Virus record (IMG/VR): IMGVR_UViG_3300025276_000023
Coordinates: 62,001-126,000 of that record
Origin: a virus
DNA: 64,000 nt
Reading direction: 5' to 3' (one strand)
This document shows, piece after piece, positions 8,710 to 16,732 of the stretch. A model generated the notes under the pieces. It searched no databases and had not been told where the DNA came from. It saw only the letters and a program-made list of their open reading frames with translations. The position numbers and the translations under genes are program-made. How positions within the stretch are numbered: the first letter of the stretch is position 1; the number at the start of each line of letters is the position of its first letter.

Positions 8710-8711
8710 TA

Positions 8712-9410
8712 ATGGATTTTTTAAACGTACCTAAGAATAAACAAAAGGCTGTCCGTGAAGCTTTCCTTACCAGCTGGTTGTCATCATTAGAGTCAATGAT
8801 TAAAGGAACCGATAACGTTCCCATGTACACTGAATACTTCGCTGCTAAGAGCGATGAAGAATGTATGGCTATCTTTGAATTGATTCGTACGGGTAAGTTT
8901 AAACTGCCCTTAATAGTTCCTAACCTCAAAGGTACTAAAGTAGATATCGAACGTCTTAATAAATTCGGTCTTGAACTAGGTCATACGTTCTACCAGAATA
9001 TAACCATTACGGATCAGACAGTCGATGATGTTACTTACGCTTCTCCTGTAAAAGCAATGGTTGTTAAAGATTATGTACGTCGTCAGATACAGACGAGTGA
9101 AAATAAACTAAGCGTACCTAAAGATGCTAACGTAGTCGATGACTCAACAGGTCAGGTTACAGGTGATTCTAAGGGTGGTGCTTTCTCATTAGCAGAGACA
9201 CGTAACTTAGAAGCAAAAGAACTTGATAACTGTATCTATGAATTCTTAGCACCATTGGGTGGTAATAACGAAGCGTATCAGATAATGGAAGATACAATCA
9301 TTGAGCAAGGTACTGTAACTATTGCAGACATTCAGACAGATGAACGTCCTGGAGTAGTAGATATGGTAGATGTTTTATTCAGATCAGCACACATTAAAGG
9401 TAACTGGTAA
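8712..9410 (+). CDS. Viral RNA polymerase beta subunit, C-terminal part (phiKZ gp149-like)
   Basis: The 232-residue product carries the signature of the beta C-terminus. Around residues 155-190, GGAFSLAETRNLEAKELDN and EFLAPLGG match the place of the bacterial G-G-Q-R-F-G-E-M-E-x-x-A-L element and the clamp region after it. In phiKZ the virion RNA polymerase beta subunit is split between gp178 (most of it) and gp149 (C-terminus). Here the large part is at 28682. A connecting region with Asp/Ser-rich linker (DDSTGQVTGDSKG) precedes the motif. It shares an operon with the two following genes (TAATG and ATGA overlaps). Identification is by motif and synteny. Confidence 0.68.
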   Translation: MDFLNVPKNKQKAVREAFLTSWLSSLESMIKGTDNVPMYTEYFAAKSDEECMAIFELIRTGKFKLPLIVPNLKGTKVDIERLNKFGLELGHTFYQNITITDQTVDDVTYASPVKAMVVKDYVRRQIQTSENKLSVPKDANVVDDSTGQVTGDSKGGAFSLAETRNLEAKELDNCIYEFLAPLGGNNEAYQIMEDTIIEQGTVTIADIQTDERPGVVDMVDVLFRSAHIKGNW

Positions 9411-9943
9411 TGGCAGAAATTGCAATTGAAACTAACAATGATAAGATCGACATGTTCTGTAGAGAAGTACTTGTTTCTTCTAGACAGTTGTATGGGGAAA
9501 GTAAACTCTACGATACATTCTTCAAACGTTTAACTAATTTCAGATTAGAAAACATAACGTCTAAGCCTAGCCAGTTAAAGCTTGTTGAAGAAATTAAGCT
9601 ACTCGATGCTGAGTGGACTAAAACAGTAAGTATAAGTTACATTGAAGTATTGCACGCTGCTACTTCTCGTCTTATCTATTTACTATCCGTAGAAGGGCTC
9701 TGGGAGATCGCTAGAGACGCTGTAGTTGAAACGGTACAGAATCATGTTCCCTTTCACACAGATCGCGACCACGTGTCTGTCAAGTCCGATTCTCTAAACT
9801 TAATGAATGCGGATAAGACTATTGAATCGACTGACCTTAACAAGTTTAGAAACGAAAGATGGTTAGTTGCTTATGTTATATTAGCGATGTACGTAACCGT
9901 CCCAGTTAACATTGCTAGACTATCTAATGCGGTTGATGAATGA
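9410..9943 (+). CDS. Unknown protein paired with polymerase beta C-terminal gene
   Basis: The 177-residue protein starts inside the stop of the beta C-terminal gene (TAATG) and ends overlapping the next start (ATGA), so all three are coupled. Its C-terminal ~40 residues (RWLVAYVILAMYVTVPVNIA) resemble the C-terminus of the next protein (NLVAVAWAMYITIQYIPVKV), pointing to an old duplication. That segment could be a membrane-associated or buried helix. No known motif was found. A role linked to the virion polymerase or to virion structure is inferred only from the operon. Confidence 0.75.
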   Translation: MAEIAIETNNDKIDMFCREVLVSSRQLYGESKLYDTFFKRLTNFRLENITSKPSQLKLVEEIKLLDAEWTKTVSISYIEVLHAATSRLIYLLSVEGLWEIARDAVVETVQNHVPFHTDRDHVSVKSDSLNLMNADKTIESTDLNKFRNERWLVAYVILAMYVTVPVNIARLSNAVDE

Positions 9944-10662
9944 ATATCTTATTAAGTCTCGATGAGCTGCTCGATACTCGCCTAGGGGTACTTAACACAA
10001 TGGATGTTAATTACCCTAAAAAGATGTTAGCTAACGATTGGCAAACACGAATAGGTGACAGTACCATTTTAGAATACTGCGACGTATCTAATGATGAGTA
10101 CAATGAAGCATATGGTAAACGTACCGTTGAAGAGTTAAAGAATTCTGTCATTACAAACATCCCTTCTTATGTAGCAAATCAACTAGCAAGTGATATCGTT
10201 AACTTTCCAGAGATGGAAGAGCTAGGCGCTACGCCAGAGATATTCTTAAACGTCTGGCCTTATAAACTCAATAAAGAAGAGACGGATACGTTTGTACTTA
10301 TACTTAGACGAATCTTTACGTTTGCTGAGAAAGTGACAGTCATTCAAGTGTCTCCTAAATACATAACGCCTAGATGGTTGAAAGATAAAGAGATTTATTA
10401 CTTCTTTAACTATGATGGTATCAAGTGGATGAACATTCATTCAGAAGCGTTATTGGAATTCCCTATAACCAGAATGAAGTTTTATATGCCTGCTACCGAA
10501 CAGATAAACTCTGAACCAATGACACAGGAAATGCACAACGAATATAAAGATGTTGATCGCTTTAATCTCGTTGCTGTAGCATGGGCCATGTATATAACCA
10601 TTCAATATATTCCAGTTAAGGTATTCTCAATCATTGATAGACCTACAGATAAAGCAAAATAG
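9940..10662 (+). CDS. Unknown protein, C-terminus related to preceding gene product
   Basis: The 240-residue, acidic protein begins in a 4-bp overlap with the preceding gene and has a similar C-terminal segment (AWAMYITIQYIPVKVFSI). The rest is mixed alpha/beta without a recognised motif. It ends two bases before a U-tract terminator at 10664. It is most likely a partner of the 9410 product; the shared C-terminal element may be the surface by which the two interact. Confidence 0.75.
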   Translation: MNILLSLDELLDTRLGVLNTMDVNYPKKMLANDWQTRIGDSTILEYCDVSNDEYNEAYGKRTVEELKNSVITNIPSYVANQLASDIVNFPEMEELGATPEIFLNVWPYKLNKEETDTFVLILRRIFTFAEKVTVIQVSPKYITPRWLKDKEIYYFFNYDGIKWMNIHSEALLEFPITRMKFYMPATEQINSEPMTQEMHNEYKDVDRFNLVAVAWAMYITIQYIPVKVFSIIDRPTDKAK

Positions 10663-10663
10663 A

Positions 10664-10690
10664 AGAGAGGCAACTGCCTCTCTTTTTCTA
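10664..10690. terminator. U-tract hairpin terminator between convergent genes
   Basis: Stem AGAGAGGC / GCCTCTCT with loop AACT is followed by TTTTCTATTATTTTTT. This is the classical intrinsic type. On the minus strand the tail is TCTATTTTG. Confidence 0.8.
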
Positions 10691-11122
10691 TTATTTTTTA
10701 AGCGCTAAACGTTTAGCTTCTTCAGATTTCTGACGAGTAGTAAACTGGTCATATGTCTGACCAGATGCTTTCTCGTTTAATTCAGTTTCCAGTATTTCAA
10801 ATTTACCAGACTGTTTAATGACTGGAGTTTTGTCTGCTTCAACTGCATTGCCTCGTAAGAATGGGTTTGAACCATTGCGTTGGATAGATTCTGAAATTGC
10901 AGACATGGCTTGTGCTTGTTCTGCGGCTGAGTCGGCTTGTTTATCTTCAACTTCTAAACGTAAGTTGGTCTGCGCTTGCTTGTCTGTATCAGCCAATGCT
11001 TTAAGATAAAGAGAGCCCATTTTAGGATCAATGAAAATAGTTGTGTCTTTTTCTAATTCATCAAGAAACTTATCTCGACGATGTAATGTTTTCTCAATCT
11101 GCTCTCTGTTAACATCTGCCAT
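10691..11122 (-). CDS. Unknown small helical protein
   Basis: A single minus-strand gene of 143 residues sits between two plus-strand operons, with an AAAGGAAGC site before the ATG. The product is charged and Ala/Gln-rich in the middle (KQADSAAEQAQAMSAISESI), so it is probably helical or coiled coil. The minus-strand genes near it in this genome are mostly virion components, and an internal virion or scaffold-like protein is possible, but nothing in the sequence proves that. Confidence 0.7.
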   Translation of the reverse strand: MADVNREQIEKTLHRRDKFLDELEKDTTIFIDPKMGSLYLKALADTDKQAQTNLRLEVEDKQADSAAEQAQAMSAISESIQRNGSNPFLRGNAVEADKTPVIKQSGKFEILETELNEKASGQTYDQFTTRQKSEEAKRLALKK

Positions 11123-11154
11123 GTTAGCTTCCTTTATGTAAAGTTCTTTAAATA

Positions 11155-11174
11155 TATATCATATAAATGATGTA
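11155..11174 (+). promoter_or_regulatory. Putative early promoter motif, copy 1
   Basis: TATATCAT, five bases, then TGATGTA, 20 bp before the start of the 11194 gene. One of six copies of a motif with identical spacing in the window. Confidence 0.5.
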
Positions 11175-11193
11175 AGTCTAGGATAACCTGCCA

Positions 11194-11664
11194 ATGGATT
11201 TTATTAAACAACTTTTATTTAAGTGGCGGTGTAAGAATTTCTTATCTTCCAATAAAGAAATAAAAGAAAAAGTAATCTACTTGATAAACAATATTAAATA
11301 TCTACCAGTAGTAAAGTTTGAAAATGTAGATAGTCATGTATTACTCGTACATACTGAAAACATAGAAGAGCTGGTTAAACTAATGGTTCAAATAAACAAT
11401 GATGTAACGATAGGTCGTATAAGTAAACCAATACCGTCGACCTCTCCAGTAAACATAGGAGGTAAAAACTATTTCAGAGACAATACCTCTGAACAAGTAC
11501 CGTTTGATAGAACTCACTGTAAAGAATTATTCAATAATGAATTCAATAAATATTTAAAAAAGCTTAACAAGATTAAGCATGATGTGTCAGAAATAGATTT
11601 CTATACCCGACGTCACGGTCAAGTGATTGAAGATATAGTTGAACTATTGAGAACCAACCTATAG
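11194..11664 (+). CDS. Unknown basic protein, first gene of a promoter-led unit
   Basis: The 156-residue, Lys/Asn-rich product (WRCKNFLSSNKEIKEKVIYL near the start) lies 20 bp after the promoter-like motif at 11155. A weak site (AGGATAACCTGCCA) precedes the ATG. Composition is more AT-driven than in the structural genes. There is no signal peptide or membrane helix and no recognised domain. It is co-directional with the 11674 gene nine bases downstream. Confidence 0.7.
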   Translation: MDFIKQLLFKWRCKNFLSSNKEIKEKVIYLINNIKYLPVVKFENVDSHVLLVHTENIEELVKLMVQINNDVTIGRISKPIPSTSPVNIGGKNYFRDNTSEQVPFDRTHCKELFNNEFNKYLKKLNKIKHDVSEIDFYTRRHGQVIEDIVELLRTNL

Positions 11665-11673
11665 GGAAAACCC

Positions 11674-12249
11674 ATGTCAAAAGAAGATGACGAAAAAGAA
11701 AAGTCTAGCTCACTCAAAATTAGAAGACTTATTAATTCAAGAGATAAAGGCTCCGGCCAAACTAGCAATGTAATAGCTAAGTTATTTCGAGTCATTTTAA
11801 TTGAACTTGACATAACTCTAGATAAGTTCACTATATTGAAATCGAAATGGTTAAACGATCCGAATAACCACATACGCAATACAAGGACGGCTAAGTCGAC
11901 GGCTAGTTCTAATTTGGTTAAAGATATTATCAAAGATACGATGTCAATAGACGTGTTCTTAAAGATGATGTCTTTATTGAAAGTTGAAAGCATTTCTTTT
12001 TCAGTAAGTATAAAGCGAAAGGGACATCTCAGACCTACTGAACACACTGTTATGATCGACGACCTTCCGGGGTATATATCGACCAGAAAAACAAGTAGAC
12101 ACGCAGCTGAGAAGAAAGAGCCAGAAGAAAAAGTGAAAGAGGATAAAGCACAACCTAAAAATCCTAATACCACATTGGATGAAAAGACTGCTGAGTTTGA
12201 TCTTAAAGTAAAAGAGATCATCGATTCTCTCAACATTAAAAGAAAATAA
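11674..12249 (+). CDS. Unknown basic protein with charged Lys/Glu-rich tail
   Basis: The 191-residue product has a compact part of about 135 residues and then a low-complexity charged linker (EKKEPEEKVKEDKAQPKN, ~145-162) leading to a final amphipathic helix. Such tails often tether a globular part to a partner or to nucleic acid. The start follows AGGGAAAACCC. It ends at the hairpin at 12258. It is not recognised. Confidence 0.7.
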   Translation: MSKEDDEKEKSSSLKIRRLINSRDKGSGQTSNVIAKLFRVILIELDITLDKFTILKSKWLNDPNNHIRNTRTAKSTASSNLVKDIIKDTMSIDVFLKMMSLLKVESISFSVSIKRKGHLRPTEHTVMIDDLPGYISTRKTSRHAAEKKEPEEKVKEDKAQPKNPNTTLDEKTAEFDLKVKEIIDSLNIKRK

Positions 12250-12257
12250 TTTACTAG

Positions 12258-12295
12258 CGTGAAGGACTCTGGTCCTTCACGTATGCATTTTATGA
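12258..12295 (+). terminator. Hairpin terminator, TATG type
   Basis: Ten-bp stem CGTGAAGGAC / GTCCTTCACG with loop TCTG, followed by TATGCATTTTATG. Confidence 0.7.
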
Positions 12296-12318
12296 TTGAT
12301 TATTGATTAGAGGTCATG

Positions 12319-13323
12319 ATGAGTAAGTACGTAAGGAGTTTAAACATATCTGACCCCAGCGAAACAGTACTAGCGCTCGATGGGAATGGTGTCACACCTA
12401 CAGAAAACCTCAGTAAGTTAGCAGAGAAGGATTCGCCTGAACAAACCACAGATAAAGTACAATCTTTGGTAGATCAGGTGAAGCCGACTAAGGAACTTGA
12501 AAAGGTTGCTTCTGTAAAAAATGAAGCTGCTAAAAAAGCTGAGATTAAAGAAACGTTAAAGAAACATCCAAACATAAAAGAGTACTCTCAAGATATTGAC
12601 GGTGCTGCAGATGAATGGGATTATTTTGAAGATGAGGAATACGGTACATGTGAAGCTGTGGATGGTACAGTTAAGGAATTAGGTTTCTTTGACAAGCTCC
12701 AGAATAAAGTTAATTCTTTAGCTGCTGAATACGGCATACCGTTTATAAACCCACAGTCTCAAGATGCTTTAGATAGAGCTAAAGCTAAACGTCTTTTAAA
12801 GACAGGCTCTGCTGAAGAATTGACAAGTGTATATTCTAAGTCAAAAAATAAACCAACTATTGAAAAAGCAGTCGATGATGAGTTTGACGCGACTGCTTCT
12901 AGAGGTAGTTGGAAGACTGTATTGGCAGCTACTAAAATACTAGGTAAGAACTATGTGCGTAACCGAAAGAAATTAGGTTCTAAAAACCTATTAGCATCTT
13001 ATAAAAAAGACCCTTTGTCAATGTTCAATAAAGAAGAACTCACTGGACTGTCAGGTGCGTTAACTGAAATGGACCCTACATGGGGCGGCTACGTAACTGA
13101 CGGAGTACTTAAGTATCAAAAAGGTAATTTCGATACGTTATCTACCGATGCGGCTAAATTGCTAGGTGTAGATAAAAGTAAGTATTTTCCTAAAGTTATT
13201 AAAATAGCTAAGAAGAAGAAATGGGACCGAAAGGTAAACGATAGAATTAATAAGGCCAAAAAGAAAGTATCTGATAAAACAGGTATCTCTTCTGGTTCAA
13301 GTGGTAGTATATATAGCGGTTAG
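12319..13323 (+). CDS. Unknown Lys-rich protein
   Basis: Two ATGs stand in a row at 12316 and 12319. The AGAGG site is better spaced for the second, which I use (334 aa). The N-terminal ~80 residues are polar and probably disordered. Residues ~85-110 are acidic (GAADEWDYFEDEEYG). The C-terminal third is strongly basic (KIAKKKKWDRKVNDRINKAK) and ends in a Ser/Gly tail (SSGSSGSIYSG). Such a basic tail suggests contact with DNA or with an acidic partner. No family is recognised. It is followed within 8 bp by the 13332 gene. Confidence 0.7.
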   Translation: MSKYVRSLNISDPSETVLALDGNGVTPTENLSKLAEKDSPEQTTDKVQSLVDQVKPTKELEKVASVKNEAAKKAEIKETLKKHPNIKEYSQDIDGAADEWDYFEDEEYGTCEAVDGTVKELGFFDKLQNKVNSLAAEYGIPFINPQSQDALDRAKAKRLLKTGSAEELTSVYSKSKNKPTIEKAVDDEFDATASRGSWKTVLAATKILGKNYVRNRKKLGSKNLLASYKKDPLSMFNKEELTGLSGALTEMDPTWGGYVTDGVLKYQKGNFDTLSTDAAKLLGVDKSKYFPKVIKIAKKKKWDRKVNDRINKAKKKVSDKTGISSGSSGSIYSG

Positions 13324-13331
13324 GAGTAATT

Positions 13332-14045
13332 ATGAGTGATTTAATATATAGAGACGGATGGTTACATTCGGTGGAAGAAATTAATTTAATACCTTATGGG
13401 ATAGTGACTCCTGTTCTGGAGGAAGGAGCAGAGGAAGTTGAAATAGTTTCTCCTTTTGATACGTTATTTAAACGTTTCAATAAAGAAGAAATAGACTATG
13501 ATAACCCAGCGGTTTTACCTACTTCCATTGCTGAAATATATAAACCCAAAGAATATTCAGCTTCTTTTTTTTCAAGGTACTATCCTAAATCGGGCTCTGA
13601 GAACCTCCAACCTTATGTTGATGCAATGATCGAAGCCGGTTGGAATACGAGCAACCCTAGTGAGTTACTGCAACCAAAAACAGATGCTGGTTTCTTTAAA
13701 ATGTATATCGATAAGGCATTGTTTAGAGACGATTCATCCAATCGAATAGAAAGAGTGTTTGCAATGACCGTTGACCGCACTGGCTATAGCAGCAGGGGTT
13801 ATCCATATGAAACATACCAATTATCTGAACTGGAAATTGAGCGCGTAGGCGATTTAGTCCTAGCCGATACTAGCAAGATAAATCGTGTTCATGGAGTTAG
13901 AATAATATTTGGCTTCAATGTCGTGGACAATACAATGCCGCTGAACCTATATCAAATCTCATATATTAAACGAGATCTTGTTAGAGAGATGGCGGATATA
14001 GATGCCACCTTACCACATGAGTTAGTGTTGGTCGACGGTATTTAA
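13332..14045 (+). CDS. Unknown protein
   Basis: The 237-residue, acidic, mixed alpha/beta protein has no recognised motif and no membrane segment. TAGGAGTAAT precedes the ATG, a strong site. It overlaps neither neighbour but is close to the Lys-rich 12319 gene, and the opposite charges of the two products would allow an interaction. Confidence 0.7.
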   Translation: MSDLIYRDGWLHSVEEINLIPYGIVTPVLEEGAEEVEIVSPFDTLFKRFNKEEIDYDNPAVLPTSIAEIYKPKEYSASFFSRYYPKSGSENLQPYVDAMIEAGWNTSNPSELLQPKTDAGFFKMYIDKALFRDDSSNRIERVFAMTVDRTGYSSRGYPYETYQLSELEIERVGDLVLADTSKINRVHGVRIIFGFNVVDNTMPLNLYQISYIKRDLVREMADIDATLPHELVLVDGI

Positions 14046-14091
14046 TTACATCCAGATACATTCTATAGACAACTAACTAAAAGGAATGTTT

Positions 14092-14346
14092 ATGATTTAT
14101 AATATATTCATCATTTTAGCTCTAGTGTCCTCTACATGTCTGAAGGTGATATTCGAAGTAGTGTGGTTATTAATAGACGCCATAGTAGTTTATCTACCTA
14201 AAGAATTGTCAATTACCTTCAATATAAAGAGCGCAGACTTTTGGGGTTTGAAAGCTATTATGTTACTGGTACGACATAGAGTGACAAGAGGGCTAAAGAC
14301 TAACCTGCCAATTAAAACAGGCACAGACTTTTGGGGTCTGGGTTAG
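14092..14346 (+). CDS. Small membrane protein with DFWGL repeat
   Basis: I use the ATG at 14092 (84 aa), six bases after AAGGA; the ATG at 14086 abuts that site and cannot use it. The N-terminus is a strong hydrophobic helix (IYNIFIILALVSSTCLKVIF), with a second hydrophobic stretch (VVWLLIDAIVVYL). The tail holds two copies of IK-(S/T)-x-D-F-W-G-L thirty codons apart, mirrored in DNA by two 17-bp direct repeats with one mismatch. A hydrophobic leader with a repeated motif fits a membrane-bound host-interaction peptide. Function is unknown. Confidence 0.65.
   Translation: MIYNIFIILALVSSTCLKVIFEVVWLLIDAIVVYLPKELSITFNIKSADFWGLKAIMLLVRHRVTRGLKTNLPIKTGTDFWGLG
14234..14340 (+). repeat. In-frame 17-bp direct repeat encoding DFWGL
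   Basis: CAGACTTTTGGGGTTTG at 14234-14250 and CAGACTTTTGGGGTCTG at 14324-14340 differ at one base and are exactly 90 bp apart, so both encode DFWGL in the same frame near the end of the small membrane protein. Confidence 0.85.
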
Positions 14347-14374
14347 CACCTAAATTAAAAACTCAAAATTAAAA

Positions 14375-14392
14375 AAGTCATTACAATGACTT
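14375..14392. other. Short hairpin, minus-strand terminator-like
   Basis: AAGTCATT / AATGACTT stem preceded on the plus strand by six A and followed by AAACATAA. Read on the minus strand it is a hairpin with a T6 tail. No minus-strand gene ends here, so it may stop antisense transcription. The 228-bp gap 14347-14574 otherwise holds this hairpin, the terminator at 14533 and a ribosome site. Confidence 0.4.
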
Positions 14393-14532
14393 AAACATAA
14401 TTTGATCTTTCCTCCTGATCTACATAGAAGCTATACTTAGTCGACTACTAGGGATGGAGGAAGATTTACTAAACAACGCAGAACCATCTACTCTCTCTTT
14501 GATGTTTCTATCTTGTTATGTCGATATGTCAT

Positions 14533-14553
14533 GGGACCTTCGGGTCCCTTTTA
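14533..14553 (+). terminator. Hairpin terminator with TTCG loop and U-tract
   Basis: GGGACC-TTCG-GGTCCC followed by TTTTATTC, 20 bp before the AAAGGAG site of the 14575 gene. It can serve as terminator of the upstream unit or as an attenuator for the downstream one. Confidence 0.65.
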
Positions 14554-14574
14554 TTCAAGTTAAAGGAGCATGTG

Positions 14575-14853
14575 ATGTATTCGTTCCCACTTACCTATGT
14601 TACTACGATAGCAATGAAAGTACGTGGCGACAGTGCTGACTATGCTATCTTAGAAGCTTTCTTAGCCATTTCAGGAGCAGATTTGGTAGTCAAGGTCGAT
14701 AGCCCTGAACGTAGAGACTGGACTATAGTTAGAAAAGTGTACAATAAAGAAAAAACAATTCAAGCATTAAAAACTCTAAACTCACAATACTTAGATGGGG
14801 AAACACTCAGCCCTTCTACTGTATTAAAAATATATGACGATTTGGTCAGTTAA
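14575..14853 (+). CDS. Unknown small protein
   Basis: The start at 14575 (MYSFPLTYVT, 92 aa) is chosen because AAAGGAG lies six bases upstream; an in-frame ATG at 14518 lies before the terminator hairpin. The product is a compact alpha/beta protein with no known motif. The next gene begins 13 bp after its stop. It heads a four-gene unit of unassigned proteins up to 16619. Confidence 0.68.
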   Translation: MYSFPLTYVTTIAMKVRGDSADYAILEAFLAISGADLVVKVDSPERRDWTIVRKVYNKEKTIQALKTLNSQYLDGETLSPSTVLKIYDDLVS

Positions 14854-14866
14854 GGAAGAAACGATA

Positions 14867-15613
14867 ATGAAGATCGAATATGTAGTTAATGGTAAATCTA
14901 TTGCTTTAAATGATAAAATACAAAAAGCTATTGATAATAGATCTATCCCTTTATCATTATTTCGTGCAACATTACTTAATGCCGTCCGCAAGATTCTAAA
15001 CGGTCGAGAAAAAGAAGTAGACTACGATGCACTTGCAGATGCCGTAGTTAAAAGCATTGATCAATTTAAGAGCCGTGTAAGACGCCTCTCGAAGCTTGTA
15101 CGATATTCTAATGAATGCCTAATGAAAATAAAAAACGCCTTGGAGAATCGCACTGAAGATAATCTAGAGCTACTTAGAAGTACAGTGGGATATATCCCTG
15201 CTGAGAATATACGAAACTATCGTTTCTTAATGACGGTACTCAAACGAAGAATCTTTGATTTAGATGAAATAAATGAACTTGAAAAGATAGTAGGCGGTTT
15301 AAATTCTATCTACGGTTCATTAGCTTCGACTGAAAAACATTTCGTCCCTGGAAATAAAGATCAGTTTCCAACACCATTGGGTGAGTGTAAAATACCTTTC
15401 GACTTACTAATCAAACATAATTGCGAAAGACTATCAAAACAAATGTTAAGTCTTCTCTGTAAAAATGGCAAGCAGACGCTAACGGACCTTGGTTTTAACT
15501 TACGTTCTCGTGAGATGACGGTAGATGGAAAATACTATGTGTACCACTTTACCTTCAAGAACATTACAATTCCATGTAAGGCAGCTGTCATAACCCCCAA
15601 AGAGAGGAAATAA
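14867..15613 (+). CDS. Unknown helical protein
   Basis: I use the ATG at 14867 (MKIEYVVNGK, 248 aa), preceded by AAGGAAGAAACGATA; the in-frame ATG at 14834 lies inside the preceding gene. The N-terminal ~150 residues are Lys/Arg-rich and helical (SRVRRLSKLVRYSNECLMKI), and the last ~60 form beta strands (GKYYVYHFTFKNITIP). No catalytic motif is visible. The C-terminal arrangement recalls the ends of the 15615 and 15984 proteins (a short beta hairpin and aromatic strand), but the similarity is too weak to call a family. Confidence 0.68.
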   Translation: MKIEYVVNGKSIALNDKIQKAIDNRSIPLSLFRATLLNAVRKILNGREKEVDYDALADAVVKSIDQFKSRVRRLSKLVRYSNECLMKIKNALENRTEDNLELLRSTVGYIPAENIRNYRFLMTVLKRRIFDLDEINELEKIVGGLNSIYGSLASTEKHFVPGNKDQFPTPLGECKIPFDLLIKHNCERLSKQMLSLLCKNGKQTLTDLGFNLRSREMTVDGKYYVYHFTFKNITIPCKAAVITPKERK

Positions 15614-15614
15614 A

Positions 15615-15968
15615 ATGAAAAAAGAAATACATGTAATCGCCCACAGTCTAACTAAACAGATCAAAGACATCATAGATACTTTAGAAGCTAATGGTTTCTC
15701 CACTACCGTTAAAGCTATGGATTGTGAAGACATCACAATAGACGACTTCAACGGCATACGTCAGATGTTAAATGAATGGGACAGACAGGTAGAACAACTT
15801 TTAAGAAAAGAAAGAATAGCCCAAAGTCACTATCTCTTAAACTTGGTTAGAGGAACTACTGGTTACGTATACAGATATAAAAAAGAACCCAATTCCAAAC
15901 TAGGTTTATTGACGCTAACAAACCAGCGTCTCGGTAACGTATATGAAATTAAAATCCACCCCTATTAA
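15615..15968 (+). CDS. Unknown small protein
   Basis: The 117-residue protein starts one base after the stop of the preceding gene with GAGGAAATAAA as ribosome site, so co-translation is likely. It has a Lys-rich N-terminus, an acidic helix (AMDCEDITIDDFNG) and a C-terminal beta hairpin (LLTLTNQRLGNVYEIKI). No family recognised. Confidence 0.68.
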   Translation: MKKEIHVIAHSLTKQIKDIIDTLEANGFSTTVKAMDCEDITIDDFNGIRQMLNEWDRQVEQLLRKERIAQSHYLLNLVRGTTGYVYRYKKEPNSKLGLLTLTNQRLGNVYEIKIHPY

Positions 15969-15983
15969 AAAGAGTTACTTACC

Positions 15984-16619
15984 ATGACATTAGAGCAGAT
16001 GCGTCGTTTTGTTAAACGTAAAGAACTATGTAGTCTAATAAAGCTTTACTCGACAGTCGACTTAGATTATGGTCGTATAGACGATCCTGTTAAGTTCAGG
16101 AAAGAACAAGCTAAGTATGGACGTTATGCGACTGCTTTAAAAGCACTGTCTTCAGAAAACACCGAGCTTTTCAATACGTATAAAAATACTGAAAATGAAG
16201 AACATCGTATATATTCTTTACTTGCAAACTACAGTACCATTCAACAATTTGTTACTCATGGTAAGAACCAAAGAGAAATCATCCAGTTAGTAGCGGCTAA
16301 GGAAGAACTTACCTTCTTTCAATCTAGTAAGATCGTTACTCGCATATTGGACATTTCTCAGTTACTCGAACGTTACTGTAAACTGTTAGAAGACGATAAA
16401 GAAAAGAAACATCTACTATATCGTCTGACAAGTTATTTTACCGACTACTTCAAACTGTTCCATAAAAAAGAATTTGGCTTACCCTATATCTTACCGTACA
16501 TTCCAAAGCTTAAGATGGCTGACGGTAAGTTAGAAGTAAAACATAGCTTTACTGAATTTGGTAAAGAACCGCCCTATGCAATACAGAACTGGCGTTGTAA
16601 CTTCATTGTAGTGCTTTGA
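15984..16619 (+). CDS. Unknown helical protein
   Basis: The 211-residue basic protein ends the four-gene unit before the hairpin at 16633. Most of it is predicted helical (EKKHLLYRLTSYFTDYFKLF), with a final aromatic strand (NWRCNFIVVL). No motif is recognised. Its ribosome site is weak (CTTACC before ATG), and coupling to the upstream gene 15 bp away may help translation. Confidence 0.68.
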   Translation: MTLEQMRRFVKRKELCSLIKLYSTVDLDYGRIDDPVKFRKEQAKYGRYATALKALSSENTELFNTYKNTENEEHRIYSLLANYSTIQQFVTHGKNQREIIQLVAAKEELTFFQSSKIVTRILDISQLLERYCKLLEDDKEKKHLLYRLTSYFTDYFKLFHKKEFGLPYILPYIPKLKMADGKLEVKHSFTEFGKEPPYAIQNWRCNFIVVL

Positions 16620-16632
16620 TATCATACATACT

Positions 16633-16660
16633 AGGAAGGCGGCTGCCTTCCTTTATGTTT
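16633..16660 (+). terminator. Hairpin terminator, TATG type
   Basis: AGGAAGGC-GGCT-GCCTTCCT followed by TTATGTTTG. On the minus strand the tail is AGTATGTATG. Confidence 0.78.
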
Positions 16661-16682
16661 GAAATGGAAAGGTTTTGACATC

Positions 16683-16702
16683 TATATAGTAAATATGAGA
16701 TA
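16683..16702 (+). promoter_or_regulatory. Putative early promoter motif, copy 2
   Basis: TATATAGT, five bases, then TGAGATA, 30 bp before the 16733 start and just after a terminator. The flank matches copy 4 at 41325 (ATCTATATAGTAAA in both). Confidence 0.6.
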
Positions 16703-16732
16703 ACTAACTTAAACAATTATAGGAAACGAATC

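Noticed and set aside
11619-12236. 205-residue minus-strand frame
   Set aside because: Fully opposite to the 11674 gene, which has a ribosome site and a hairpin after it; composition is typical of a shadow frame.
14454-14639. 61-residue open frame on the plus strand
   Set aside because: It reads straight through the terminator hairpin at 14533 and overlaps the better-supported 14575 gene in another frame.
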